Source: an uncultured Acidimicrobiales bacterium
GTDB lineage: Bacteria; Actinomycetota; Acidimicrobiia; Acidimicrobiales; SHLQ01
Assembly (NCBI GenBank): GCA_938041035.1
Contig: CALHYX010000098.1
Coordinates: forward strand, 1 to 51,499
DNA: 51,499 nt
Direction: 5' to 3'
Positions 43,731 through 51,499 of the stretch are shown here, one piece after another. Within the stretch, counting starts at the first letter, position 1. Every line of letters begins with the position of its first letter. The notes beneath the pieces are model-generated. The model saw only the letters and a program-made list of their open reading frames with translations, made no database searches and was not told where the DNA came from. A program made the translations under genes and the position numbers.

Positions 43731-43778
43731 CTGATCAGTGCGGTTGATCAGTGCCGTGTTGATCAAGGCGGTTGATCT
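43731..43778. repeat. Four imperfect direct repeats containing TGATCA
   Basis: Four copies of (G/C)(T/C)TGATC(A/T)-like units begin at 43732, 43745, 43760 and 43773, 13-15 bases apart, with flanking GTGCG or AGGCG. They fill the divergent gap between the hypothetical gene and the acyl-CoA synthetase gene. The spacing is regular enough to suggest a regulator array. Confidence 0.6.
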
Positions 43779-43819
43779 GCTCGTGAACAGACATCGCGAT
43801 GGCGGCTAGACCGTTGGCC

Positions 43820-45331
43820 ATGACCACCGATGTCGGATCCACCGACCCAGCCGTCGATCATCTGCGCCACCACGCCTCGTTGCATCCCGACCGACCGGCG
43901 CTCATCGACGATCGGGGCGACGCGGGCGTCCGCAGTTACTCCTATGCCGAGTTCGATGCCGAGGTCGACCGGTGGGCGGCGGCCATCCTGGCGAGCGGCG
44001 TTCCCGCGGGGTCGACGGTGGCATGGTGTGGACCGAACTCCGCGGAGTCGATGGCGATCACCCATGCCACCCGCCGCACCGGCACGATCGCGGTGCCCGT
44101 GCCCTACAAACTCACCGTCGACGAGGCCCACTACATCGTGGCCAACAGCGAAGCGGCGCTCGGCTGGGCCGACCGCGGCTACGAAGGTCTGCTCACCGCC
44201 GACCTCCCGCGGCTCGAACCAGCGCTGTCGGGCACCGAGGTTTCCCTCGACAGGCAGGCGCCGCAGACCTCGATGCTGTTGTACACGTCCGGGACGACCG
44301 GCCGCCCCAAGGGCGCGCTGCGGCATCAGGCCGGCGCGCCCGGCCAGTTCGGCGCCCTGCTCGATCTGCTGTGGGGCGATGATCCGCACGTGTATCTGAC
44401 GACCGGGCCGCTGTATCACTCGGGACCGATGGGGTTTGCCATGCGCAGCTGGCTGCGCGGTTCGACCGTGGTGCTCCAGCACACCTTCGCCGCCGAGGAC
44501 TGGCTGCGGCTGGTCGATCAGTACCGGGTGACCACCACGTTCTCGGCGCCGACGCCGGTGCGGCGGCTGGTGAACCTGCCCGCCGAGGTGTGGGCGCGCT
44601 ACGACGTGTCGTCGATGCGCACGATGATCGCCAACGCCGCACCCTGGACCCAGGCCCTGAAGCGGGCCTACCTCGAACGGTTTCCGACCGATTCGTTGTG
44701 GGAGGTCTACGGGTCGACGGAACTGTCGGTTTCGGCCGTCCTCGCACCGGCGGATCAGCTGCGCAAGCCGGGATCCTGCGGGCAGCTGGCGCCCGGGGTC
44801 GAGATGGCGCTGTTCGATGCCGACGGGGTGCGCATCACCGAGCCGCACACCGAGGGTGACCTGTACGTGCGCTCGGCAGGCGTCTTCGAGACGTACTACC
44901 GCAACGACGCCGAGTTCGAGGCCAACAACCACGAGGGTTGGCAGACGGTGGGCGACATCGCGTACTTCGACGAAGAGGACTACTGGTACATCTGTGACCG
45001 CAGGTCCGACATGGTGATCACCGGCGGTTCGAACGTGTACCCGGCCGAGGTCGAGGCGGTGCTCGACGAGTGCCCGGGCGTCGCCGAGGTCGCCGTGATC
45101 GGCCTACCCGACGAGGAGTGGGGCGAGGCCGTGCACGCGGTGATCGTGGCCGCCGACCCGCAACGCCCACCGTCGTTTTCCACCGTGCAGTCCTTCGCCC
45201 GCGAACGGTTGGCGGGCTACAAGACGCCGAAGGCGATGTCGATCGTCGAAGATCTGCCTCGCACCGGTTCGGGCAAGGTGCTCAAGCGCGAACTGCGCGA
45301 ACGGTTCAGCGTCGGCCAGAGTGAAGCATGA
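43820..45331 (+). CDS. Acyl-CoA/acyl-AMP synthetase (class I adenylate-forming enzyme)
   Basis: I prefer ATG 43820; ATG 43799 is the alternative and neither has a clear Shine-Dalgarno. The 503-residue product shows the AMP-binding P-loop LLYTSGTTGRPKG, the YGSTE motif (A5), the GDIAYFDEEDYWYICDRRSDMVITGG hinge, and the C-terminal catalytic lysine in PRTGSGKVLKR. It activates a carboxylic acid with ATP and CoA. The chain length or aromatic specificity is unknown. Its stop overlaps the xylB start (ATGA). Confidence 0.92.
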   Translation: MTTDVGSTDPAVDHLRHHASLHPDRPALIDDRGDAGVRSYSYAEFDAEVDRWAAAILASGVPAGSTVAWCGPNSAESMAITHATRRTGTIAVPVPYKLTVDEAHYIVANSEAALGWADRGYEGLLTADLPRLEPALSGTEVSLDRQAPQTSMLLYTSGTTGRPKGALRHQAGAPGQFGALLDLLWGDDPHVYLTTGPLYHSGPMGFAMRSWLRGSTVVLQHTFAAEDWLRLVDQYRVTTTFSAPTPVRRLVNLPAEVWARYDVSSMRTMIANAAPWTQALKRAYLERFPTDSLWEVYGSTELSVSAVLAPADQLRKPGSCGQLAPGVEMALFDADGVRITEPHTEGDLYVRSAGVFETYYRNDAEFEANNHEGWQTVGDIAYFDEEDYWYICDRRSDMVITGGSNVYPAEVEAVLDECPGVAEVAVIGLPDEEWGEAVHAVIVAADPQRPPSFSTVQSFARERLAGYKTPKAMSIVEDLPRTGSGKVLKRELRERFSVGQSEA

Positions 45332-46788
45332 GCATTTCTCTCGGGGTCGACTCCTCGACCCAGTCGACCAAGGTCGAAGCCCGCCGGATAGACACCGGGA
45401 CCATCGTCGGAACCGGGCGGGGTGCCCATCCGCCGACCAGCCCGCCGGTCTCCGAGCAGGATCCCGACGCGTGGTGGGCGGCCCTCGTCGATGCGTGCGG
45501 ACAACTCGACCCCGCGGTCCGAGCGGACGTTTCGGCCATCGCCGTCGGCGGCCAGCAACACGGTCTGGTGCTGCTCGACGATGCCGGGGCGATCCTGCGG
45601 CCGGCCAAGCTGTGGAACGACACCGAGTCCGCGCCCCAGGCCGACGAGCTGGTCGCCGCACTCGGCACCGAGGCGTGGGCGGCGGCGTGTGGAAGCGTGC
45701 CGGTGGCCGCGTTCACCATCACGAAACTCGCATGGGTTGCCCAGAACGAACCCGATGTCGTGTCCCGGGCGGCGCGAGCGTTGCTGCCGCACGACTGGCT
45801 CACGTGGCGGCTGTGCGATCGCTTCGTCACCGACCGCGGCGACGCTTCGGGGAGCGGCTGGTTCGACCCTCGGACCGGTGACTATCGCCCCGATCTACTG
45901 GCGTTGATCGATGGGGTCGGCGCCGATTTTGTCGACTGCCTCCCCGAGGTGCTCGGACCGTTCGAGCCGGCCGGCACCCTCACCACCGCCGCAGCGGAAG
46001 CCCTCGGGCTCCCTGCCGGTATCGCGATCGGCCCCGGCACCGGAGACAACATGGCGGCCGCGCTCGGGCTCGGGCTGGCACCCGGCGATCTGGCGATGTC
46101 GCTGGGCACGTCGGGCACCATCTACGCGGTGTCTGCGACGCCCGCGGCCGACCCTTCGGGCGCGGTCGCCGGCTTCGCCGACGCGAGTGGTCACTTCCTG
46201 CCCCTCGTGTGCACGCTCAACGCCACCAAGGTCACCGACACGGTGGCGGGCTGGCTGGGCTTCGGCGGCGATCCGGCCGGGTTCGCCGCGCTGGCCGGCG
46301 AGGTCGACCCCGCCGCGTCGACACCGATCCTCGTGCCGTACTTCGATGGTGAGCGCACGCCCAACCTGCCCGACGCATCCGGTGCGTTCGCCGGTCTGCG
46401 CAACGACACCACCCGAGCCGAGCTCGCCCGCGCCGCCCACGACGGCGTGCTCTGTGGCCTGTTCGCGGGCGTCGACGCGTTGGTCGCCGCGGGGGTGGGC
46501 GCGTCGGGCACCCTGCACCTCATCGGGGGCGGCGCCCGCTCGGCGGCCTACCGGCAACGGGCGGCCGACCTTCGGGGCGCGTCGATCGTGGTGCCCGATG
46601 CGGACGAGACGGTTGCGACCGGGGCCGCTGCGCAGGCGGCCGCGGTGGCGACGGGCTCGTCGATCGCCGACCTCACGTCGGCCTGGGGACTGGGGGCGGG
46701 CACGACCGTCGAACCGGACCCCCGCGCCGATGGCGACGCCGTGCGCGCCGAATACGCCCGCGTGGCGGTCGACCCGACGTTCTGCTGA
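45328..46788 (+). CDS. xylB: Xylulokinase (FGGY family)
   Basis: The 486-residue product has the two actin-like ATPase domains of FGGY kinases. The phosphate-1 loop is LGVDSSTQSTK, and AVGGQQHGLVLLD, LPHDWLTWRL, the ATP-binding TGDNMAAALGLGL, LGTSGTIYAV and LIGGGARSAAYRQ follow. It phosphorylates D-xylulose (or a related ketose) at O5. ATG overlaps the acyl-CoA synthetase stop, an odd operon partner. No xylose isomerase is nearby. Kinases of this family with other pentulose substrates are possible. Confidence 0.88.
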   Translation: MSISLGVDSSTQSTKVEARRIDTGTIVGTGRGAHPPTSPPVSEQDPDAWWAALVDACGQLDPAVRADVSAIAVGGQQHGLVLLDDAGAILRPAKLWNDTESAPQADELVAALGTEAWAAACGSVPVAAFTITKLAWVAQNEPDVVSRAARALLPHDWLTWRLCDRFVTDRGDASGSGWFDPRTGDYRPDLLALIDGVGADFVDCLPEVLGPFEPAGTLTTAAAEALGLPAGIAIGPGTGDNMAAALGLGLAPGDLAMSLGTSGTIYAVSATPAADPSGAVAGFADASGHFLPLVCTLNATKVTDTVAGWLGFGGDPAGFAALAGEVDPAASTPILVPYFDGERTPNLPDASGAFAGLRNDTTRAELARAAHDGVLCGLFAGVDALVAAGVGASGTLHLIGGGARSAAYRQRAADLRGASIVVPDADETVATGAAAQAAAVATGSSIADLTSAWGLGAGTTVEPDPRADGDAVRAEYARVAVDPTFC

Positions 46789-46812
46789 TCGGCGCCCGCG
46801 GCCGGTGCGCGC

Positions 46813-48021
46813 CTACTTGGGGATCTCGCTCCAGGCGACACCCTTGTCGACGCGCACATCGCCGGGCAGGCCCAGGATTCGCTCGCCGAGAATGTTGCGC
46901 ATGATCTCCGACGTGCCGCCTTCGATCGTGTTGGCCCGCGACCGCAGGAAGCTGCCGGTGAGCGAACCAAAGGCGTGCGCCTCGTCGCTGCGGGTCATCG
47001 GATAGCCGGGCTCGTGCAGCATGGCGTCGGGTCCGAGCAGATCCATCGTCAGTTCGTAGATGCGTTGGTTCATCTCCGCCGACATGAGCTTGCCGACCGA
47101 GCCGCCGGGTCCGGCATCACCGCTCTTGGCGAGCTCCTTGGCCCGCTGGTTGGTGAGGCGGAGCACCTCGGCCTCGATCCACAGTCGCGAGACCTTGTCC
47201 TGCATCGACGCCCGCGCGGAGGCATCGAGGTCGTCCTTGCGGGTGTTCCAGGTGTCGATCAGGGATCGGATCGGCCCGCCGCCCTTACCGCCCCCGCCGC
47301 CGCCGAGGGCGACGCGCTCGTTCATGAGCGTGGTGATGGCGACGCGCCAGCCGTCCCCCTCCTCGCTGAGGCGTTGGTCGTCGTTGATGCGCACATCGGT
47401 GAGGAAGACCTCGTTGAATTCGGCCTCGCCGGTGATCTGATAGAGCGGCCGGACCTCGACGCCCGGTGCGTGCATGTCGAGCACGAAGTACGACAACCCG
47501 TTGTGCTTGGGCACGTCGGGATCGGTACGGGTGAGCAACATGCCGTAGTTCGAGACGTGGGCCAGGGTGGTCCAGACCTTTTGGCCGTTCACGATCCACT
47601 CGTCGCCGTCACGGATGCCGCGGCTGGGGATACCGGCGACGTCGGAACCATGGGTGGGCTCGGAGAACAGCTGGCACCAGATGTCCTCGCCGGTGAAGAT
47701 CTTCCGCAGGTGCTTTTCGTGCATGGCCTCGGTGCCGTGGTTCAGCACCACGGGCGCACCCATGCCGATGCCGATGGGGTTCACCATGAGGTCGTGATAC
47801 GGCACCTTGGCCTCGCGCAGAACGCCGTCGACGACGGCCTGCTTGCCGCGGCTCAGGCCGAGCCCGCCCTTGCCTTCGGGAAAGTGAATCATCGCGAGTC
47901 CGGCGTCGAACTGGGCGCCGCGGAAGGTGTACTGATCGACCTCGTGGGGGTCGACCTCCTCGAGGAGGGCCCGGGTGCGGTCGCGCAGCTCGTCGTCGGT
48001 CATCGTCGCGCCTGTGGTCAT
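46813..48021 (-). CDS. Acyl-CoA dehydrogenase
   Basis: ATG 48021 follows AGGGGATC; the open frame upstream enters the promoter region and is excluded. The 402-residue product has the acyl-CoA dehydrogenase N- and C-domains: CQLFSEPTHGSDVAGI, a middle beta-domain IVNGQKVWTTLAHVSNY, a Gly-rich insert GGGGGGKGGG near the FAD and substrate contacts, and the C-terminal FLRSRANTIEGGTSEIMRNILGERILGLP. This is typical of the FadE subfamily with a C-terminal RNILGERILGLP end. It desaturates acyl-CoA at C2-C3. It is divergent from the thiolase, and the two share the operator at 48088-48113. Confidence 0.9.
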   Translation of the reverse strand: MTTGATMTDDELRDRTRALLEEVDPHEVDQYTFRGAQFDAGLAMIHFPEGKGGLGLSRGKQAVVDGVLREAKVPYHDLMVNPIGIGMGAPVVLNHGTEAMHEKHLRKIFTGEDIWCQLFSEPTHGSDVAGIPSRGIRDGDEWIVNGQKVWTTLAHVSNYGMLLTRTDPDVPKHNGLSYFVLDMHAPGVEVRPLYQITGEAEFNEVFLTDVRINDDQRLSEEGDGWRVAITTLMNERVALGGGGGGKGGGPIRSLIDTWNTRKDDLDASARASMQDKVSRLWIEAEVLRLTNQRAKELAKSGDAGPGGSVGKLMSAEMNQRIYELTMDLLGPDAMLHEPGYPMTRSDEAHAFGSLTGSFLRSRANTIEGGTSEIMRNILGERILGLPGDVRVDKGVAWSEIPK

Positions 48022-48087
48022 GGAGATCCCCTGTGGTTTGGTGCTCGCTCGTACTGGGCCGGGCCTTCTGGCCGATCTGGCTTGGGC

Positions 48088-48113
48088 CATATAGTATGAC
48101 GCCATACAGTATG
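48088..48113. promoter_or_regulatory. Tandem operator/-10 elements: CATATAGTATG and CATACAGTATG
   Basis: Two 11-bp CATA-N3-TATG inverted repeats begin at 48088 and 48103, one 15-bp period apart. They lie in the 136-bp gap between the divergent acyl-CoA dehydrogenase and thiolase genes. Each contains a -10-like TATAGT or TACAGT on the plus strand and TACTAT or TACTGT on the minus strand. The MarR gene behind the thiolase is the obvious candidate regulator. The rest of the gap shows nothing further. Confidence 0.65.
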
Positions 48114-48157
48114 TCGCCACTCAGCATCCACCAGAAAAAGACACGGAGAATCCACCC

Positions 48158-49333
48158 ATGCGCGAAGTCGTGATCGTCGAAGCCGTCCGCTCCCCCCTCG
48201 GAAAGCGCAACGGTGGCCTGTCCGCCATGCACTCCATCGATTTGCTCGGCGCGGTGCAGGCCGAGTTGTTCAAGCGCAGCGGCGTCGCCGCGTCCGAGGT
48301 CGGGCAGGTCGTGGGTGGCTGCGTTGGCCAGGTCGGCATGCAGACCATGAACGTCACCCGCAACGCATGGCTCACCGCCGGGTTGCCGCTTGAGGTGGCC
48401 GCCACCACCGTCGACGCCCAGTGCGGCTCGTCGCAGCAGGCGACCAATCTCGCCTACTCGATGGTCAAGGCTGGCGTCGTCGATGTCGCGGTCGGGTGCG
48501 GCGTCGAGTTGATGAGCAAGGTCTTTATGGGCGCGACCATCCCCAAGGAGCCTTCCGTTGGCAAGCCGGTGAACAAGAACTACTGGCAGAACTATGAACT
48601 CACCTCGCAGTTCGATGGCGCCGAGCGAATCGCTGCGCAGTGGGGCATCACGCGCGAAGACACCGACGCGTTCGGCAAGCGCAGTCAGGATCTCTGCGCG
48701 GCGGCGTGGGCCGAAGATCGCTTCGGTAGCCAGGTGCTGGCGATGGATGCCCCCGACCTGGGCGAGGACGGCAAGCCGGCCGACACCACCCACACCGTCG
48801 CCCGCGACGAAGGTCTGCGCGACACCAACCTCGAGGCCCTCGCCGGCCTGCGCACCAACATGCCCGACGGTGTGCACACCGCCGGTTCGTCGTCCCAGAT
48901 CAGCGACGGCGCCGCCGCGGTCTTGATGATGACGCGCGAAAAGGCCGAAGAGCTGGGCGTGACCCCGCGGGCAACCATCGTCGACGCCGCCCTCGTCGGC
49001 TCGGATCCGGTGCTCATGTTGACCGGCCCCATCGGCGCCACCCAGAAGCTGTTGGGCGACAACGACATGACGATCGACGACATCGACCTGGTCGAGATCA
49101 ACGAGGCCTTCGCCTCGGTCGTGCTCGCATGGGAAAAGGAACTGAGCCCGGACATGGACCGCGTAAACCCCAACGGCGGCGCCATCGCCCACGGCCACCC
49201 GCTGGGCGGCACCGGTGCCGTCCTGCTCACCAAGGCGGTGCACGAATTGGATCGCGCCGACAAGGAACACGCCATCGTCACCATGTGCTGCGGTGGTGGG
49301 CTCGGCACCGGCACCCTGCTTCGGCGCGGCTGA
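48158..49333 (+). CDS. Acetyl-CoA acetyltransferase / thiolase
   Basis: The 391-residue product has the full thiolase signature: EAVRSPLGKRNGG, the nucleophilic Cys in TVDAQCGSSQQATNLAY, GSSSQISDGAAAVLM, VEINEAFAS, GGAIAHGHPLGGTGAVL with its active-site His, and the second Cys in MCCGGGLGTG. It cleaves or forms acetoacetyl/3-ketoacyl-CoA in fatty-acid or related CoA catabolism. The MarR-type gene begins 1 bp after its stop. Confidence 0.94.
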   Translation: MREVVIVEAVRSPLGKRNGGLSAMHSIDLLGAVQAELFKRSGVAASEVGQVVGGCVGQVGMQTMNVTRNAWLTAGLPLEVAATTVDAQCGSSQQATNLAYSMVKAGVVDVAVGCGVELMSKVFMGATIPKEPSVGKPVNKNYWQNYELTSQFDGAERIAAQWGITREDTDAFGKRSQDLCAAAWAEDRFGSQVLAMDAPDLGEDGKPADTTHTVARDEGLRDTNLEALAGLRTNMPDGVHTAGSSSQISDGAAAVLMMTREKAEELGVTPRATIVDAALVGSDPVLMLTGPIGATQKLLGDNDMTIDDIDLVEINEAFASVVLAWEKELSPDMDRVNPNGGAIAHGHPLGGTGAVLLTKAVHELDRADKEHAIVTMCCGGGLGTGTLLRRG

Positions 49334-49334
49334 T

Positions 49335-49805
49335 TTGGCTCCCCGCCACGAGCTCGACGCGCCGCCCTGGCTGCGCGTCGAGTCGACGATCATGGCTACC
49401 GCCAGCTCGCTGAGGCGCGCCTTCGACAGCCGTTTCGATGTGCTCGATCTACGCCTCAGCGAGGCCAGCCTCTTGGCGTACATCGCCGAGAACGGGGCGA
49501 ACACCCAGACGAACCTGGCCCGCGGGCTCGGCATCGGTCGAGCGGCCACGGGTTCGATCATCGATGCGCTGGAGAAGCGAGCGCTGGTCGAGCGCCAACC
49601 CGACCCGAGCGATCGGCGGGTCTGGTTGGTGCAGATCACCGCGCCCGGCAAGGAAATGGTGGGCCGCATCGTCGAGATCGACGTGGTCCTGCGGTCGGAG
49701 CTGCGCGCGGGCATCGGTCGCGAGGAACGGCAGGTGCTGGCGGGGCTCCTGCTTCGACTCCAGGACAATCTCGCGGCCGTGCTCGAGGCCGAACCGAACG
49801 ACTGA
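49335..49805 (+). CDS. MarR-family transcriptional regulator
   Basis: I chose TTG 49335, which gives a full first helix and lies 1 bp after the thiolase stop; ATG 49392 would cut that helix. The 156-residue product has the MarR winged helix: LRLSEASLLAYIAENG, the helix-turn-helix LARGLGIGRAATGSIIDALEKRALVER and the wing QPDPSDRRVWLVQIT, plus a C-terminal dimerisation helix. The operon position behind the thiolase suggests control of the thiolase and acyl-CoA dehydrogenase promoters through the repeats at 48088-48113, perhaps in response to an acyl-CoA or aromatic acid. Confidence 0.87.
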   Translation: MAPRHELDAPPWLRVESTIMATASSLRRAFDSRFDVLDLRLSEASLLAYIAENGANTQTNLARGLGIGRAATGSIIDALEKRALVERQPDPSDRRVWLVQITAPGKEMVGRIVEIDVVLRSELRAGIGREERQVLAGLLLRLQDNLAAVLEAEPND

Positions 49806-49831
49806 CGCCCAGTCGTTCTTCCTCGATCTTC

Positions 49832-50590
49832 CTAGAAGACCGTGTAGCCCCCGTCGACGACGAGGTGGTCACCGGTGTGGAATGTGGCCGTCGGGTCGGC
49901 GAGAAAGACTGCGGCTGCGCCCATCTCGGCCGGGTCGGCCCACCGGCGGGCCGGGGTCCGGGCAATGGTGGCATCGCGGAACTTGTCCCAGGCATAGGCC
50001 GGGGCGGCGAGGTCGGTCTGGGTCCACCCGGGCAACAGCGCGTTGACGCGGATCTCGTGGCGGGCCAGACCAACGGCGAGGGCGCGGATCAGCCCCAGCA
50101 GCGCGGTCTTCGAGGTGCCGTAGGCCTCGTTGCCGGCCGCCCCGTGGATGGCCGAGGTCGACGACACCGCCACGAGCGACCCGCCGTGACCGCCATCGAC
50201 CATGTGGCGGGCCGCGGCCTGGAGGGTGAGGAAGACCCCGTCGAGATTGGTGCGCATGACCTGGTGCCACTCGTCGAGCGTGAGGTCGAGAAAGGGTGTG
50301 CCCGTGCCCCCTCGGCCGGCGTTGGCAAAGACCGCGTCGACTCGCCCGCCCGCGGCTTCGACCGACGCGGTCATCGTCGCGGCGATGGCGTCGGGGTCGT
50401 CGATGTCGCAGACGAAGGCGTGGGCGGTTGCGCCGGCGGCGTGCAGCCGCGCGGCCGCGCTTGCGTTCTTGTCCTCGTTGCGGCCCCACACCACGACCTG
50501 GGCGCCCGCGGCCGCGCAGGCCTCGGCCATACCCAGGCCGATCCCGCCGTTGCCGCCGGTGATCAGTACGGTGCGTCCCTCGAGTTGCAT
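49832..50590 (-). CDS. SDR-family oxidoreductase
   Basis: The 252-residue classical short-chain dehydrogenase has the cofactor motif TGGNGGIGLGMAEA, FANAGRG, the catalytic Ser in AVSSTSAIHG, and Y-x3-K in YGTSK. The PG-x-T-type segment LLPGWTQTDL is also present. Cofactor preference (VVVWGRNED) leans towards NADP because of the Arg after the second strand, but this is not firm. It is divergent from the amidohydrolase gene with a 47-bp gap. The substrate is unknown; 3-oxoacyl or 3-hydroxyacyl-CoA would fit the neighbouring genes. Confidence 0.9.
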   Translation of the reverse strand: MQLEGRTVLITGGNGGIGLGMAEACAAAGAQVVVWGRNEDKNASAAARLHAAGATAHAFVCDIDDPDAIAATMTASVEAAGGRVDAVFANAGRGGTGTPFLDLTLDEWHQVMRTNLDGVFLTLQAAARHMVDGGHGGSLVAVSSTSAIHGAAGNEAYGTSKTALLGLIRALAVGLARHEIRVNALLPGWTQTDLAAPAYAWDKFRDATIARTPARRWADPAEMGAAAVFLADPTATFHTGDHLVVDGGYTVF

Positions 50591-50637
50591 GGTGCGAGTC
50601 TGGTGCAGCGCGACGCTGCGGGCCAGACTCGTTCGTT

Positions 50638-51477
50638 ATGCGCGACATCGCCGCTATCGACACCCTGATCGGTTTCCGTCAACCCGAAGGGACCGACCGG
50701 AACCTGCCGCAGGTGGCCGCGGCGCACCGCGGTACGGATCACCCGGCCGACTACATGTACTCGACTATCCCCGAGCTGGCCGAGGCCCACGCCGACGTCG
50801 TGGCCCAGACCCTGGCGGCGATGGATGCCAACGAGGTGGCCGTCGGACTCGTCGGGCTCGACCACCCCGCCGCAGCCGGAGCGGCGCGCCGGCACCCCGA
50901 CCGCTTCGTGCTCTCGACCCACGTCGACCCCACCGACGTTATGGGATCGGTTCGCCGCATCAAGGCCGACCACGCCGAGCACGGGATTCGGGCGGTGACC
51001 ATGTTCCCGGTCGGTTCGGTGCCGTCGGCGCCGGTGGACGGCCCGCACGCCTACGCCGTCTATGCGGCCTGTGTCGAGCTTGGGCTGCCGGTCTTCGTCA
51101 CCGCGGGCGTCCCCGGGCCGCGGGTTCCGATGGACGCCCAGATCGTCGATCGGTTCGACCGGGTCTGTTACGACTTCCCCGAACTCACCATCGTCATGCG
51201 TCACGGGGCCGAGCCGTGGGCCGACCTCGCGGTGAAGCTGATGCTGAAGTGGCCGAACCTGCACTATTCGACCTCGGCGTTCGCCCCGCGGTACTACCCG
51301 AAGGCGATCGTCGACTACGCCAACACCCGCGGCGCGGACCGCGTGCTGTACGGCGGCTACTTCCCCTTCGCGCTCGAACTCGACCGCATTTTCGCCGAGC
51401 TCGCCGACGTGGCGTTTCGCGACGATGTGTGGGAACCGTTCCTGCGCGGCAACGCCGCCCGGATTCTGGGACTTTGA
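50638..51477 (+). CDS. Amidohydrolase-family (amidohydro-rel) protein
   Basis: The 279-residue product belongs to the amidohydrolase-2 TIM-barrel group: AAIDTLIGF start, VGLVGLDHP, AVTMFPVGSVP, LGLPVFVTAGVPGPRVPMDA, VMRHGAEPWADLAVKL, YSTSAFAPRYYPK and a C-terminal FLRGNAARILGL end. Members include decarboxylases (ACMSD-type) and hydrolases of small cyclic or carboxylic substrates. The usual N-terminal H-x-H metal motif is not seen, as here the barrel starts with AAIDTLIGF, so the metal site may differ. The role is unknown. Confidence 0.85.
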   Translation: MRDIAAIDTLIGFRQPEGTDRNLPQVAAAHRGTDHPADYMYSTIPELAEAHADVVAQTLAAMDANEVAVGLVGLDHPAAAGAARRHPDRFVLSTHVDPTDVMGSVRRIKADHAEHGIRAVTMFPVGSVPSAPVDGPHAYAVYAACVELGLPVFVTAGVPGPRVPMDAQIVDRFDRVCYDFPELTIVMRHGAEPWADLAVKLMLKWPNLHYSTSAFAPRYYPKAIVDYANTRGADRVLYGGYFPFALELDRIFAELADVAFRDDVWEPFLRGNAARILGL

Positions 51478-51499
51478 CCTTCGGCCCAAAATTCGCTGC

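Noticed and set aside
1..51499. tRNA genes, including a tRNA-Sec to support the selenoprotein
   Set aside because: All gaps are under 200 bp, and I found no cloverleaf or CCA-ended candidate by eye.

Overview
The window is about 51.5 kb of very GC-rich DNA (third codon positions almost all G or C). It is densely packed with genes and has many GTG/TTG starts and 4-8 bp gene overlaps. The gene set points to a free-living, aerobic or facultative actinobacterium: an ECF41-type sigma factor with its own promoter signature, a mycobacterial-style ferredoxin-type sulfite reductase, EgtD for ergothioneine, an LLM flavin enzyme, a P450, an LPATG surface protein and acyl-CoA catabolism. An Acidimicrobiia-type lineage is my best guess, but it is an inference. 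I saw no tRNA, rRNA, CRISPR array, integrase or transposase, and no gene-free stretch longer than 300 bases.

Layout. 1-4.8 kb: a giant secreted protein with two glucose/sorbosone-dehydrogenase propellers, six carbohydrate-binding-like modules and polyproline linkers; it is truncated at its 5' end by the window edge. 4.8-11.5 kb: PLP decarboxylase, a P450/LLM/TetR cluster on the minus strand, a phosphodiesterase and a lipoprotein. 11.5-14.2 kb: an FAD oxidoreductase translationally coupled to an ECF41 sigma factor, preceded by a textbook ECF41 promoter, then a VOC protein. 14.3-18.9 kb: an NAD-type formate dehydrogenase operon. Its catalytic gene contains an in-frame UGA at the selenocysteine position, followed by a SECIS-like hairpin. 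The alpha subunit is split into two genes that flank a NuoE-NuoF fusion. 19-25.5 kb: an orphan ABC permease, a methyltransferase, a second molybdopterin oxidoreductase, a UDG-family protein, a PRPP-synthetase-like protein and an LPATG protein. 25.7-29.1 kb: a membrane cytochrome b with a Tat-exported sulfite-oxidase-fold Mo enzyme, then an ABC-F ATPase.

29.3-37.3 kb is a sulfur region. It holds a siroheme/sulfite reductase operon (precorrin-2 dehydrogenase, CobA with a tandem-repeat tail, sulfite reductase, DUF4202), a 2OG-Fe(II) oxygenase, a rhodanese-MetZ pair and egtD. The two sulfur operons share a 23-bp dyad with 8-7-8 spacing just downstream of a -10-like hexamer, which suggests one repressor. 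37.3-41.9 kb: a small membrane protein, a membrane sulfatase-fold protein and a Tat-lipoprotein sulfatase. 41.9-51.5 kb: CoA metabolism (class III CoA transferase, acyl-CoA synthetase, acyl-CoA dehydrogenase, thiolase with a MarR regulator), xylulokinase, an SDR and an amidohydrolase.

The most notable finding is the selenocysteine formate dehydrogenase with a split, order-permuted alpha subunit. Next are the ECF41 regulatory unit, the shared sulfur operator, and the tandem operator between the acyl-CoA dehydrogenase and thiolase genes. The Sec assignment also means automated annotation would wrongly report two fragments or a pseudogene.
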